Counted from the stretch's first letter, positions 1 to 8,937 are shown. The stretch: DNA of 64,000 nt from Mycobacterium sp. (GCF_025965855.1 NZ_JAOPWB010000137.1:1-64000), one strand, 5' to 3'. Numbers and translations: made by a program. Notes: generated from the sequence alone by a model not told the origin.

Positions 1-2193
1 GCTCGGGAAGGCATGCTCGAGCTTCACCTGTCGATCCTGCACGGCGTGGCGGCGCGTTACCGCACCCCGTTCTTCAGCGCGCTCAAGGAGTACAGCCACC
101 GGCCCACCGGCGTCTTTCACGCCCTGCCGATTTCGCAGGGCAAATCGATCGTCAACTCGCACTGGATCAGGGACATGGTGGGCTTTTACGGCCTGGACGT
201 GTTCATGGCCGAGACGTCGGCGACGTGTGGCGGTCTGGACTCACTGCTCGAGCCGACCGGCCCGCTGCGCGAATCCCAGCAGCTCGCGGCGCAAGCCTAC
301 GGGTCGCGTCACACCTACTTCGTCACCAACGGAACGTCGACGGCGAACAAGATCGTCACGCAGGCGTTGGTGGCGCCCGGCGACATCGTGCTGCTGGACC
401 GCAACTGCCATCAGTCCCATCACTACGGGATGATGCTCGCCGGCGCGAATGTCGTTTATCTCGAGGCGTATCCGCTCAATGACTACTCGATGTACGGCGC
501 GGTTCCGCTGCGCGAGATCAAGTCGAAGTTGTTGGCCCTCAAGCGTGCCGGCAAGCTCGACCGGGTCAAGATGATGTCGCTGACGAACTGCACTTTCGAC
601 GGGATCGTCTATGACGTCGAGCGGGTCATGGAGGAGTGCCTGGCCATCAAGCCCGACCTCGTATTCCTTTGGGACGAGGCATGGTTCGCGTTCGCACGTT
701 TTCACCCGGTCTATCGGACACGCACCGCGATGGCCTCGGCCCGGGCACTGCGGGAGCGGCTGCAGGACCCGGACTACAAGCGTCGGTTTGAGGAGCACCT
801 GGCCGCCGAGACCGCCGAGGAACCCAGCGATGACGACCTGTTGGCGCGTCGCCTGATTCCCGACCCGGCACGAGCCCGGGTGCGGGTGTATGCGACCCAA
901 TCGACGCACAAGACGCTGACCGCGCTGCGGCAGGGATCGATGATCCATGTCTTCGATCAGGACTACGACCAGAAGGTGGCGGAGCCGTTCCACGAGGCCT
1001 ACATGGCGCACACTTCCACCTCACCCAACTACCAGATCCTCGCGTCGCTGGATCTCGGTCGCCGACAGGTGGCGTTGGAAGGTGTTGAACTGGTCCAGCG
1101 GCAGATCGAAAACGCGATGCAGCTGCGCGACGCGATCGACAACCATCCCCTACTGAGCAAGTACATGAGGTGCCTGCGGACTTCCGATTTGATCCCGGAG
1201 GGGTTCCGGCCGTCGGCCATCTCCCAGCCCCTGCGCTCGGGTCTGCGCAACATGATGGCCGCCTGGGATCAGGACGAGTTCGTACTCGATCCGTCCAGAA
1301 TCACGTTGTTCATCGGGCCCACCGGCTACGACGGAGACACGTTCAAGCGCCAACAGTTGATGGACCGCTACGGAATTCAGATCAATAAAACGTCGCGCAA
1401 CAGCGTGCTGTTCATGACCAATATCGGCACCACCCGCAGCTCGGTGGCCTTCCTGGTGGAAGTTCTCGTCAACATCGCCCGCGAGCTGGACCAGGACATC
1501 TCCGAGATGAGCCTCGGGGAGCGCGAACACTTCGAGCAGGCGGTGTATCGCCTGACCGAAATGTCCTTGGTGCTGCCCGATTTCAGCGGCTTCCACCCGG
1601 CATTCCGGGATCACAGCGGAAGCGAAGCGACGCCCGAAGGGGATGTCCGCCGAGCGTTCTACCTCTCCTACGACGACACCAATTGCCAATACCTCACCGG
1701 CGAGCAAATTGACGAACGGTTGGACGCGGGAGTCGACATCGTGTCGGCGACTTACGTAACGCCCTACCCTCCGGGGTTTCCGGTGTTGGTGCCCGGGCAG
1801 GTGTTCAGCCGGGAGATACTGCAGTTCATGCGCGACCTCGATACGCCCGAAATCCATGGTTACCGACCGAACTTCGGCTATCGCGTGTACACGGAGAAGG
1901 CCATCGAGATGGTCAGCGAGTCGATCGGGTTAACGCCCAACGGTCACCGTCCTTCGCGACGCAAGGCCGCGCCGAAAACGGCGAAAAAGAAGCCGGCCAA
2001 GCACGGAGGGGCCAACGGCGAGGGAAACCTTCCCGAGGTCGGTCACGACGAGCTGATCGGCCCGAATCAGCCCGGCGACGCGCTCGCGGCGGCCCCGCCA
2101 CCGGCCGATAGCGCTGTCCCCGAGGTCGGTGTGGAAGAACTCATCGGGGGGCAGCAGCCCGGCGACGCGGTGCAGGCCGACAACAGCTCCTAG
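1..2193 (+). CDS. Orn/Lys/Arg decarboxylase family PLP enzyme (5' end outside window)
   Basis: PLP-dependent (fold type I) amino-acid decarboxylase of the Orn/Lys/Arg family, predicted to turn a basic amino acid into a polyamine and CO2. The PLP lysine is in the STHKT motif about 300 residues into the visible part, preceded by the family's FVTNGTS and HQSHH segments. The frame is open to the left edge with no stop before the first ATG, and mycobacterial relatives are longer at the N-terminus (an N-terminal wing domain is usual), so I treat this as the C-terminal part of a longer protein rather than a start at the first ATG. After the conserved core there is a Lys-rich linker (KTAKKKPAK) and a low-complexity tail with two copies of PEVG-ELIG-QPGDA. 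Which amino acid it uses cannot be told. Confidence 0.88.
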   Translation, partial: AREGMLELHLSILHGVAARYRTPFFSALKEYSHRPTGVFHALPISQGKSIVNSHWIRDMVGFYGLDVFMAETSATCGGLDSLLEPTGPLRESQQLAAQAYGSRHTYFVTNGTSTANKIVTQALVAPGDIVLLDRNCHQSHHYGMMLAGANVVYLEAYPLNDYSMYGAVPLREIKSKLLALKRAGKLDRVKMMSLTNCTFDGIVYDVERVMEECLAIKPDLVFLWDEAWFAFARFHPVYRTRTAMASARALRERLQDPDYKRRFEEHLAAETAEEPSDDDLLARRLIPDPARARVRVYATQSTHKTLTALRQGSMIHVFDQDYDQKVAEPFHEAYMAHTSTSPNYQILASLDLGRRQVALEGVELVQRQIENAMQLRDAIDNHPLLSKYMRCLRTSDLIPEGFRPSAISQPLRSGLRNMMAAWDQDEFVLDPSRITLFIGPTGYDGDTFKRQQLMDRYGIQINKTSRNSVLFMTNIGTTRSSVAFLVEVLVNIARELDQDISEMSLGEREHFEQAVYRLTEMSLVLPDFSGFHPAFRDHSGSEATPEGDVRRAFYLSYDDTNCQYLTGEQIDERLDAGVDIVSATYVTPYPPGFPVLVPGQVFSREILQFMRDLDTPEIHGYRPNFGYRVYTEKAIEMVSESIGLTPNGHRPSRRKAAPKTAKKKPAKHGGANGEGNLPEVGHDELIGPNQPGDALAAAPPPADSAVPEVGVEELIGGQQPGDAVQADNSS
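2032..2169 (+). repeat. Two imperfect tail repeats inside the decarboxylase gene
   Basis: Two copies, 87 bases apart, encode PEVGHDELIGPNQPGDA and PEVGVEELIGGQQPGDA at the extreme C-terminus. The DNA differs at many third positions while the peptide is kept, which suggests selection on the peptide rather than a fresh duplication. Function unknown. Confidence 0.75.
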
Positions 2194-2361
2194 TGTCGTA
2201 GGTCATCAGTCCGGAGGCGCCCTTTGGGGCTCGGCAAGTCTTCGTCGAGATGCACGCGGGCGGGAAAAAGTACGAGTGGGCTGCACGGTGACGTCGATTT
2301 CGACGGCCAACGAGCTGCGGTTCGCATCGCTTCTGGGCCGAGCGTTCATGGGTTCCAAACC

Positions 2362-2931
2362 TCATCGAGCGCCAGCGCCCGGCAGGCGGTGCTCGATGAT
2401 CGTCAGTGCGCGCTCGCCCCAGCGGATATTCTCCTTTTCGAACGAAATTCCACGCAGCAGCGTCAGATAGGGGCCCACCCTTTCGGCATGGGCCAGGTAT
2501 TCCGCTTCGGTGCGGCCGTCGAGCATCCGAGCCCGCATCCGTTCATAGCGTTGCAGTTTGGCTTTCGCCCATTGCACTCGTTCCACCATGAAGTCGCGTA
2601 CGGCCTGCGCGTTGCCGGCGTCGATGGCCAGGACTTTGACCGCAAGTTCATCGCGGATCGCAGCGGGCTTCGGTGCGCGGGCGGTGAACTGCAGGATTGC
2701 TTCGTAACCTGCCTCGGTCAAGGAGAGCATGCGCTTGTTGGGGCGACGATCTTGGTGCACGATGCGTGCCTGGATGAGACCTTGCTCAGCGAGCCGGTCG
2801 AGTTCTCGATACAACTGCTGCGGGGTCGCCATCCAGAAGTTCGCCACCGAGGCGTCGAAGCGTTTAGCCAGGTCGTATCCGGAGGCCTCGCCCTCGAGGA
2901 GGGCGGCCAACACCGCATCACGCAGCGACAC
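2362..2931 (-). CDS. PadR-family transcriptional regulator
   Basis: Winged-helix regulator: an N-terminal PadR domain (LRDAVLAALLEGEASGYDLAKRF, then the wing with RRPNKRMLSLTEAG) and a C-terminal helical domain typical of the VirR-like C-terminal family. The open frame extends about 29 codons further upstream, but that extension is AT-rich and not PadR-like, so I use the internal GTG directly before SLRDAV, giving 189 residues. Divergent from the SnoaL-like gene, with a direct repeat between them that could be its operator. Effector unknown. Confidence 0.85.
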   Translation of the reverse strand: MSLRDAVLAALLEGEASGYDLAKRFDASVANFWMATPQQLYRELDRLAEQGLIQARIVHQDRRPNKRMLSLTEAGYEAILQFTARAPKPAAIRDELAVKVLAIDAGNAQAVRDFMVERVQWAKAKLQRYERMRARMLDGRTEAEYLAHAERVGPYLTLLRGISFEKENIRWGERALTIIEHRLPGAGAR

Positions 2932-2949
2932 GGGTAACAGTATAACGAG

Positions 2950-2975
2950 GTGAATAATCAACAAAGTGATTAATC
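2950..2975. promoter_or_regulatory. Direct repeat in the PadR/SnoaL divergent promoter
   Basis: GTGAATAATC and GTGATTAATC (9 of 10 identical) start 16 bases apart, in an unusually AT-rich pocket between the two divergent genes. It is a plausible PadR operator or overlapping promoter; function is inferred from position only. Confidence 0.45.
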
Positions 2976-3051
2976 GCACATCGACATACGGCCGAAGACG
3001 CTTTAGCGTCGACCACACCTACTCAACAAATTGACTAACGTGAGGTATCTC

Positions 3052-3483
3052 GTGAGTTCTAAGCATCCCTTTCGCAAGGCGGTCGAGGAGCGCGACGAGA
3101 CGGCCATCCAGGCGATGTTGGCCGACACCGTGGTATTCACCAGCCCCGTGGCGTTCAAGCCGTATGTCGGTAAGCCGATCACCGCGGCGATCCTGCGCGG
3201 GGTGCTGCGGGTCTTCGAGGACTTCCACTACGTCCGTGAAATCGCCGACAGCAACGGGCGTGACCACGCGTTCGTGTTCGAGGCCGGGATTTCCGGCGCG
3301 CCGGGCGTCAAGATCACCGGTTGCGACTTCCTGCACTTCAACGACGACGGGCTGATCGACGACTTCATGGTGATGGTGCGGCCGCTGTCGGGCGCCACGG
3401 CACTCTCCGAGGCGATGGGCGCGCAGTTCGATCGGATTCGGCAAGAGGCTGTCGAACTGGCCAACCAGTTCGCCACGGCGTAG
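3052..3483 (+). CDS. SnoaL/NTF2-like fold protein
   Basis: Small alpha+beta barrel protein of the SnoaL/NTF2-like superfamily. Visible signs are the N-terminal helix (HPFRKAVEERDETAIQAML), the FTSPV strand and the GCDFLHFNDDGLIDDF segment that closes the cone. Members act as isomerases, hydratases or ligand-binding proteins, and this one cannot be assigned. The open frame begins at an upstream TTG, but the GTG used here has GAGG 6 bases before it, giving 143 residues. It is followed after 11 bases by an LLM-class oxidoreductase, so the two are probably co-transcribed and controlled by the divergent PadR. Confidence 0.8.
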   Translation: MSSKHPFRKAVEERDETAIQAMLADTVVFTSPVAFKPYVGKPITAAILRGVLRVFEDFHYVREIADSNGRDHAFVFEAGISGAPGVKITGCDFLHFNDDGLIDDFMVMVRPLSGATALSEAMGAQFDRIRQEAVELANQFATA

Positions 3484-3494
3484 GGGTCTTTATC

Positions 3495-4532
3495 ATGCGG
3501 ATCGGATTGGGGATCAACTACGCGGGCGGGTTCAAGGAGGTCGCCGCCGAAGTGGCCGACCTGGAACGCGCCGGGTTGGACATGGTCTTTGTCCCCGAGG
3601 CGTATTCGTTCGACGCGGTGAGCGCGCTGGGCTACCTGGCGGCCAGCACGGAACGGGTTCAGTTGGCCTCGGGCATCCTGCAGCTCTACACGCGCACGCC
3701 CACCCTGACCGCGATGACCGCCGCCGGTCTCGACTACGTCTCCGACGGCCGGTTCACGCTCGGCTTAGGCGCCTCCGGCCCTCAGGTCATCGAGGGTTTC
3801 CACGGCGTGCCCTACGACGCCCCCATTGCGCGCACTCGCGAAGTCATCGACATCTGCCGTCAGGTGTGGCGGCGCGAGACCGTGCAACACCGGGGCAAGC
3901 ACTACACGATCCCGTTGCCCGCCGGACAGGGCAGCGGACTTGGAAAGCCGCTCAAACTCATCAATCAGCCCGTCAGAGAGCGCATTCCGATCCTGGTTGC
4001 CGCGCTGGGGCCCAAGAACGTCGAGCTGGCCGCCGAAATCGCCGAGGGCTGGCAGCCGATCTTTTATCTGCCGGAGAAGGCGCGCGACGTGTGGGGAGAG
4101 GCGCTGGCCGCCGGTCAGGCCAAGCGCGACCCCGCGCTGGGGCAACTGGACGTATACGCCGGACCGGCTCTGGCCATCGGCGAAAACGTCGAGCCACTGC
4201 GCGAATTCGTCAAACCGCACCTCGCGCTCTACATCGGGGGGATGGGCGCCAAGGGCAAGAACTTCTATCACACCCTCGCCACCAAGTATGGTTACGGTCC
4301 GCAAGCCGACCGGATCCAAGAGCTCTATCTGGCCGGCGACAAGGAGGGCGCGGCGAAGGTAGTGCCCGATGAGCTCGTGCGAGACGTCAACTTGATCGGC
4401 ACACGCGAGTTCGTCAAGGAACGTTTGGCCGCGTTCCGCGAGGCGGGGGTAAGCACGCTGAACGTTGCACCCATGGCGGGCACGCCGGCGGAGCGGATCA
4501 AGCTGATCGAGACGTTACGCCAACTGCTTTAG
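3495..4532 (+). CDS. LLM-class (luciferase-like) oxidoreductase, probably F420-dependent
   Basis: A 345-residue TIM-barrel enzyme of the bacterial luciferase superfamily. The N-terminus MRIGLGINYAGG, the FVPEAYSFD segment, the substrate/cofactor loop LGLGASGPQVIEGFHG and the RTREVIDICRQVWR helix are characteristic of the mycobacterial F420-dependent branch. It probably transfers hydride from reduced F420 to an unknown substrate. The listed frame begins 58 codons earlier inside the SnoaL-like gene; the ATG used here restores the family N-terminus. Likely second gene of the SnoaL-like operon. Confidence 0.88.
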   Translation: MRIGLGINYAGGFKEVAAEVADLERAGLDMVFVPEAYSFDAVSALGYLAASTERVQLASGILQLYTRTPTLTAMTAAGLDYVSDGRFTLGLGASGPQVIEGFHGVPYDAPIARTREVIDICRQVWRRETVQHRGKHYTIPLPAGQGSGLGKPLKLINQPVRERIPILVAALGPKNVELAAEIAEGWQPIFYLPEKARDVWGEALAAGQAKRDPALGQLDVYAGPALAIGENVEPLREFVKPHLALYIGGMGAKGKNFYHTLATKYGYGPQADRIQELYLAGDKEGAAKVVPDELVRDVNLIGTREFVKERLAAFREAGVSTLNVAPMAGTPAERIKLIETLRQLL

Positions 4533-4542
4533 CGGCACTCCG

Positions 4543-5787
4543 TCAGTTCTGGCGGTGACCATCCCGTCGCAGCCGCATCGCACGACTCGTCGCTGTCACC
4601 AACGCCAGCACCGACATCGCCGCCAAGATCATCGTCGAAACCGCGGGCCCGGCAGTGGTCAATATCAGTGGCAGGCCGAAGCCGACGTAAGTCACAACGT
4701 AGAAGACTCCGACCAGCGCACCGCGCAGGCGCTGCGGCGCCGCGGCTTCGAGATCGATCAAGCCCTCACGCAAACACAGGCCGGACGCGCACCCCAGAAT
4801 CAAGAACAGGGACAGGCCCAGCGCCACCGACATGACCGGCGGGGCCACCGCGGTTACCGCGTAGCCGAGCGCGGCCAGCAGTGCACCGGCGGTGCCGGCG
4901 TGGGGCCCCCATCGAAGCGCGCGGGCCAGCGTTTGAATGAGTCCGCTAACGCCGTTCACGATCAGCGTGGCGGTTCCCGCGGCCATCGGAGCGGCGAGCC
5001 CGGTGTGCACGCGGCTGGGGATGGTGATGAATCCCAAAGTCGCCGAGGCGAACACCCACGGCGCGAGCGGCATGGCCCAACTCAGTGCCCACGCGGTTCC
5101 CCGCCGCGCCGCCGTCGACGGCTCCCAGCCGTGCGCCGTTGCCGGCGCGATCTTGCCCCCGCGCCGCACTGCCACGGCCGAAAAAACCGTCGCCGCCACG
5201 ACGAGGGCGGCGGCGAGCCCGAACGACACCCGAATGCCGAGTTCGCCCGCCCGCGCGATCACGCCCGCCGCGAATGGGCCGACGGCGAAACCGGCGAGCA
5301 ACACCGCTCCAGCGGCGGCCGCACCGGCAGGGCCCCTCAGATCGGAGGCCCATGCGGTGCACGAGCTCATCAAGAGACCGACACCGAGCCCGACGATCAA
5401 ACGTCCCGCCAGCAACACGTCGGGCTGCTGCGACAGCAGCATCGCCAACGTCCCCACCACAGCGGTCATCGAGCCCGCCGACGCCACCGGCCGACGCCCG
5501 AGCGCATCGGACGCGCGCCCGCCGAAAAGCAGTCCGGGCAACAATCCCAGCGCGTAGATCCCGAAGATCGCATCGAGGCCGGCCGCGTCGAGGTGTTGCC
5601 GGTCGCTGATCGACGGCATCAACGCGACGAAGTGGTTGGCGACCCATCCCGTTGACAGCAACAGGGCCAACACGCTGGCGAACACGGCTCGCGTCGCACC
5701 CGACCCGCCGCGCTCGTCCCGCTCCACCGCGGCCGACGCCGATCCCGTCCCGAGCCCAAGGCCGGTTGACGCGTTCGACGAGATCAC
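4543..5787 (-). CDS. MFS transporter
   Basis: A 414-residue major-facilitator membrane protein with about 12 hydrophobic segments. The loop between helices 2 and 3 has GGRASDALGRRPV, the MFS signature A motif, and helix 4-5 has GRLIVGLGVGLLMSS. It is probably a drug or metabolite exporter; substrate not predictable. It starts at a GTG with a strong GGGGAGG upstream. Convergent with the LLM oxidoreductase, 10 bases apart. Confidence 0.88.
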   Translation of the reverse strand: MISSNASTGLGLGTGSASAAVERDERGGSGATRAVFASVLALLLSTGWVANHFVALMPSISDRQHLDAAGLDAIFGIYALGLLPGLLFGGRASDALGRRPVASAGSMTAVVGTLAMLLSQQPDVLLAGRLIVGLGVGLLMSSCTAWASDLRGPAGAAAAGAVLLAGFAVGPFAAGVIARAGELGIRVSFGLAAALVVAATVFSAVAVRRGGKIAPATAHGWEPSTAARRGTAWALSWAMPLAPWVFASATLGFITIPSRVHTGLAAPMAAGTATLIVNGVSGLIQTLARALRWGPHAGTAGALLAALGYAVTAVAPPVMSVALGLSLFLILGCASGLCLREGLIDLEAAAPQRLRGALVGVFYVVTYVGFGLPLILTTAGPAVSTMILAAMSVLALVTATSRAMRLRRDGHRQN

Positions 5788-5968
5788 TGCTTGTCCTCCC
5801 CGGGTTTGTGCGCGCGGCCGGCCGACAATGCCTACTAGACGTGGCCGCCCAGGGAGTTATTCCCACTTCGGCGCAAGCAAACACATGGCCCGCCGACGCA
5901 AATCGCAGTCAGGTTTGAAATCAGCCGATTTGGTGAACAGATAGCACAACCCGGACGTAGGAGGGCAA

Positions 5969-6250
5969 ATGATCAAGCAAACCGCCGCGGCCGCGATTGC
6001 GTTCGGCGCACTGCTGTCCGGAGCGTGTTCGGCCTCACAGATCATCAACACGGGCGGCGACACGAAATGCAAGGACTTCACCACGCAGGACGAAAAAAAG
6101 CAGAGCGATGAGGTTACCAAGATGCTCAAGGACAAGAACGGGACCGATCCGACCAACGTGGAGATCACGGCGACGCGGCTGTCCGCGATGACGTACTGCC
6201 AAACGCTGGGCAAGCCGGACACCAAGATCTCCGAGGCGCCCCACGGCTGA
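5969..6250 (+). CDS. Small exported HdeA-like protein
   Basis: A 93-residue protein with a signal peptide (IKQTAAAAIAFGALLSGACS) and a compact mature part with two further cysteines (KCKDF and TYCQTL) about 48 residues apart. The pattern CxDF-DE-Q-V-ML-G-P-YC resembles the HdeA/HdeB periplasmic acid-chaperone family, where the two cysteines form a disulfide. The LSGAC sequence is a poor lipobox (Ser at -3), so lipidation is possible but doubtful. Strong ribosome-binding site TAGGAGG. The function as an acid-stress chaperone is inference from weak similarity. Confidence 0.65.
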   Translation: MIKQTAAAAIAFGALLSGACSASQIINTGGDTKCKDFTTQDEKKQSDEVTKMLKDKNGTDPTNVEITATRLSAMTYCQTLGKPDTKISEAPHG

Positions 6251-6301
6251 CGCCGGTAGCGCGGCACGGGGTTTGAATCACGACCAACCCAAACCTGGCG
6301 G

Positions 6302-6330
6302 CCGCGCAGCGCGATTCCTAGGCTGCGCGG
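6302..6330. promoter_or_regulatory. Perfect inverted repeat abutting the start of the ABC importer operon
   Basis: Arms CCGCGCAGC and GCTGCGCGG (9 of 9) around an 11-base loop. The 3' arm ends at the base before the GTG/ATG start pair, exactly where a Shine-Dalgarno would be, and none is visible. It could be an operator, or an RNA stem that hides the translation start. Confidence 0.5.
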
Positions 6331-6333
6331 GTG

Positions 6334-7155
6334 ATGTCGACCAACCCGGCGCCGGCATGTGTGTCCCTTCGCGGTGTCAACCGAACGTTCGGGACACGCA
6401 CCGTGCTGCACGACGTCGACATCGAGATCGAACCCGGCGAGGTGGTCGCTTTGCTCGGATCCTCGGGCAGCGGCAAGTCGACGCTGCTGCGGCTCGTCGC
6501 AGGTCTTGATCGTCCGACCCAAGGACGGATCGAGATCGACGGCAAGGCCGTTCGGGGGATCGATCCGCGCTGTGCCATGGTCTTCCAGGAACCCCGACTG
6601 CTGCCGTGGCGATCCTTGGCGGCCAACGTCACATTCGGGCTGCCGCGCGGCACGGGGTCGAAAGCGTCTGGGGCGGTGCAACATTGGCTGGATGTCGTGG
6701 GATTACACGAGTTCGGCAACCACTACCCGCGGCAAGTCTCCGGCGGCATGGCGCAACGGGCAGGCCTGGCACGCGCCCTCGCCCGGCGGCCCGGCGTCCT
6801 GCTGCTCGACGAGCCGCTGGCGGCGCTCGACGCGCTGACCCGGCTGCGGATGCAGGACCTGCTCGACACGGTGCAGCAAGAGGCAGGCACCACCACGCTT
6901 CTGGTGACGCACGACGTTGACGAGGCGGCGATCCTCGCCGACCGCGTGCTCATCCTGCGCGCCGGCGCACGCGCCGAAACAAAAAGCGCCGCAACCATTG
7001 CCGCGACGTTCGACGTTGCCCTCCCCAAGCCGCGGGACCGCGGCGACCCGCGCGTCGCCGCGCTGCGCGACCAGTTGCTGGACGCGCTCGGCGTACCCCG
7101 TCACGGCGGCGCCGGACCGCGGTACGCCATCGAAGAGGAGGCCAGCACGTGGTGA
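6334..7155 (+). CDS. ABC transporter ATPase, nitrate/sulfonate/taurine (Ssu/Tau) type
   Basis: ATP-hydrolysing subunit of an importer: Walker A GSSGSGKST near residue 45, Q-loop FQEPRLLPW, signature VSGGMAQR, Walker B VLLLDEP and the switch His in VTHDVDEA. The PRLLPW Q-loop is typical of the SsuB/TauB/NrtD group. The start may be the GTG one codon earlier. It overlaps the lipoprotein gene by 7 bases, and the permease follows, so the three form one operon importing a small anion such as an organosulfonate; the ligand is not proven. Confidence 0.92.
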   Translation: MSTNPAPACVSLRGVNRTFGTRTVLHDVDIEIEPGEVVALLGSSGSGKSTLLRLVAGLDRPTQGRIEIDGKAVRGIDPRCAMVFQEPRLLPWRSLAANVTFGLPRGTGSKASGAVQHWLDVVGLHEFGNHYPRQVSGGMAQRAGLARALARRPGVLLLDEPLAALDALTRLRMQDLLDTVQQEAGTTTLLVTHDVDEAAILADRVLILRAGARAETKSAATIAATFDVALPKPRDRGDPRVAALRDQLLDALGVPRHGGAGPRYAIEEEASTW

Positions 7156-8117
7156 AAGGGAGCCGCTTGGCGGCGATTTTGCTGCTCATCGCCATCACTG
7201 CCGCGTCTGCCTGCGGTTCGAACGCCGGCACGGCGGCGGCAAAGGGCATCCGGCTGGACTACGCCTACTACAACCCGTTGAGCCTCGTGGTGCGCGATCA
7301 GCGCCTGCTGGAAAGCCAGGGTTACAACGTCACCTGGGTGCTGTCGGCGGGCAGTAACAAGGCCAACGAGGGTCTGCGCTCCAATGGGCTCGACCTCGGG
7401 TCCACCGCCGGCTCGGCCGCGTTGGTCGCGCGGGCCAACGGCACACCGATCAAGATCGTCGACGTGTACAGCAAGCCGGAATGGACGGCTCTTGTTGTCG
7501 CAAAGAATTCGAGCATCAACTCGGTCGCCGATCTGAGGGGCAAGAAGATCGCGGTCACCAAAGGGACCGACCCCTACTTCTTCCTGTTGCAAACGCTTGC
7601 GACATCAGGTCTTTCGCCCGCCGATGTGGAAATCGTCAATCTGCAGCATGCCGACGGTAAAACCGCGCTCGAGCGCGGCGACGTCGACGCCTGGTCCGGA
7701 TTGGACCCCTTCATGGCGCAGACGGTTCAGCAACAGGGTTCGCGGCTGCTGTACCGCAACCCGGATTTCAATTCCTACGGCGTATTGAACGTTCGCGATG
7801 ACTTCAGCACCGCACATCCGGACCTCGTCCAATCCGTGGTCAACAGCTATGAGGAGGCCCGCAAATGGGCGAAGGCCCACCCCGACGAATTGGCGGCGTT
7901 GCTTGCCTCGCTGGCGAAGGTGACCACGAGCGTCGCCCAGGAGGAGCTGCAGCGAACGGCCTTGGACATCTCGCCGGCCCCGGGCGATCCGCAGCGGGCG
8001 GTCCTGACCAACATCTTGCCGATCGCCGTGGCGGACTCCGATATCAGATCCGACGAAGCCGGCCGCGGCGCCTTGAGCACGATCATCGACCCGAAGTACG
8101 CCCGGCAAGCGTCTTGA
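7149..8117 (+). CDS. Substrate-binding lipoprotein of Ssu/Tau-type ABC importer
   Basis: A 322-residue periplasmic-binding protein of the SsuA/NMT1 type. N-terminal signal peptide ending in the lipobox ASAC, then the domain start DYAYYNPLSLVV, the GLDLGSTAGSAA ligand loop and the LRGKKIAVTKGT segment at the start of the second lobe. It delivers substrate to the adjacent permease. The GTG start has GAGGAGG 7 bases upstream, inside the end of the ATPase gene. Confidence 0.9.
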   Translation: MVKGSRLAAILLLIAITAASACGSNAGTAAAKGIRLDYAYYNPLSLVVRDQRLLESQGYNVTWVLSAGSNKANEGLRSNGLDLGSTAGSAALVARANGTPIKIVDVYSKPEWTALVVAKNSSINSVADLRGKKIAVTKGTDPYFFLLQTLATSGLSPADVEIVNLQHADGKTALERGDVDAWSGLDPFMAQTVQQQGSRLLYRNPDFNSYGVLNVRDDFSTAHPDLVQSVVNSYEEARKWAKAHPDELAALLASLAKVTTSVAQEELQRTALDISPAPGDPQRAVLTNILPIAVADSDIRSDEAGRGALSTIIDPKYARQAS

Positions 8118-8875
8118 GGCTGCGCGCCGCCGCCCCGCGGGCGGTGGTGGGCCTGGTCGTCCCCATTCTGCTGCTGGCGGTGTGGCAACTGGTCACAGCC
8201 GCGGGATTGTTCTCCGCCAGTCAGTTGCCGCCTCCCGGCGACGTGCTGGCCGCCCTCGACGGGCTGCTCCGCCGCGGCGAACTATGGACGCATCTGCAAG
8301 CGAGCCTTTCGCGGGTTCTGCTCGGTTACCTGGCCGGGGTGGTGGCTGCGCTCGCGCTCGGTTCCCTCATCGGGTTATCGGTTATCGCGCGCGGGCTGCT
8401 GGCGCCGACAGTGGCGGCGCTTCGCACGGTGCCCTCGTTGGCGTGGGTGCCGTTGCTGCTCTTGTGGTTTGGGATCGACGAGACCCCGAAGGTGTTGCTC
8501 GTCGCAGTCGGGGCGTTCTTTCCCATCTACACGACGACGGCATCGGCGCTGTCGCACGTGGATCCGCAGCTCCTGGAGGTGGGCCGCGCCTACGGTCGAC
8601 ACGGCGCCTCGTTGTTGACGACCGTGATGCTGCCTGCCGCGGCGCCGGAACTGGTCAACGGGCTGCGATTGGGCCTGGCGAATGCGTGGCTGTTTCTGGT
8701 GGCAGCGGAGCTGATCGCGTCGTCGAAGGGTCTCGGGTTCCTGCTTATCGACAGCCAGAACACCGGTCGCACGGATGTAATGCTGCTGGCAATCGTCCTG
8801 CTCGCCGGATTGGGCAAACTCAGCGACGCCGCGTTGGGTGCGCTCGAGCGCCGGATGGTCGCGCGGCGCCACTAG
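8114..8875 (+). CDS. Permease of Ssu/Tau-type ABC importer
   Basis: A 253-residue inner-membrane permease with about six hydrophobic helices. It has the BPD_transp_1 coupling region VGRAYGRHGASLLTTVMLPAAAPELVNGLRLG and the upstream ALRTVPSLAWVPLLLLWFG typical of SsuC/TauC. The listed frame begins deep inside the lipoprotein gene. I place the start at a TTG that overlaps the lipoprotein stop by 4 bases (TTGA), which leaves a normal N-terminus before the first helix. Confidence 0.87.
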   Translation: MRLRAAAPRAVVGLVVPILLLAVWQLVTAAGLFSASQLPPPGDVLAALDGLLRRGELWTHLQASLSRVLLGYLAGVVAALALGSLIGLSVIARGLLAPTVAALRTVPSLAWVPLLLLWFGIDETPKVLLVAVGAFFPIYTTTASALSHVDPQLLEVGRAYGRHGASLLTTVMLPAAAPELVNGLRLGLANAWLFLVAAELIASSKGLGFLLIDSQNTGRTDVMLLAIVLLAGLGKLSDAALGALERRMVARRH

Positions 8876-8907
8876 CCCCCGGCTGTCGATTGAAAGGGAT
8901 GACGCCC

Positions 8908-8934
8908 GCCCGCGGCCATGTGCCGGCCACGGGC
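8908..8934. terminator. Stem-loop between convergent permease and tautomerase genes
   Basis: Arms GCCCGCGGCC and GGCCACGGGC (one mismatch) with a 7-base loop lie in the short gap between two converging genes. There is no T-run, as is common in mycobacteria, so terminator function is inferred from position. Confidence 0.45.
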
Positions 8935-8937
8935 ACT

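Noticed and set aside
4555-5655. 366-codon plus-strand frame opposite the MFS gene
   Set aside because: Its product is Arg/Gly/Gln-rich nonsense, and the opposite strand has a clear MFS protein; it is a GC-rich shadow frame.
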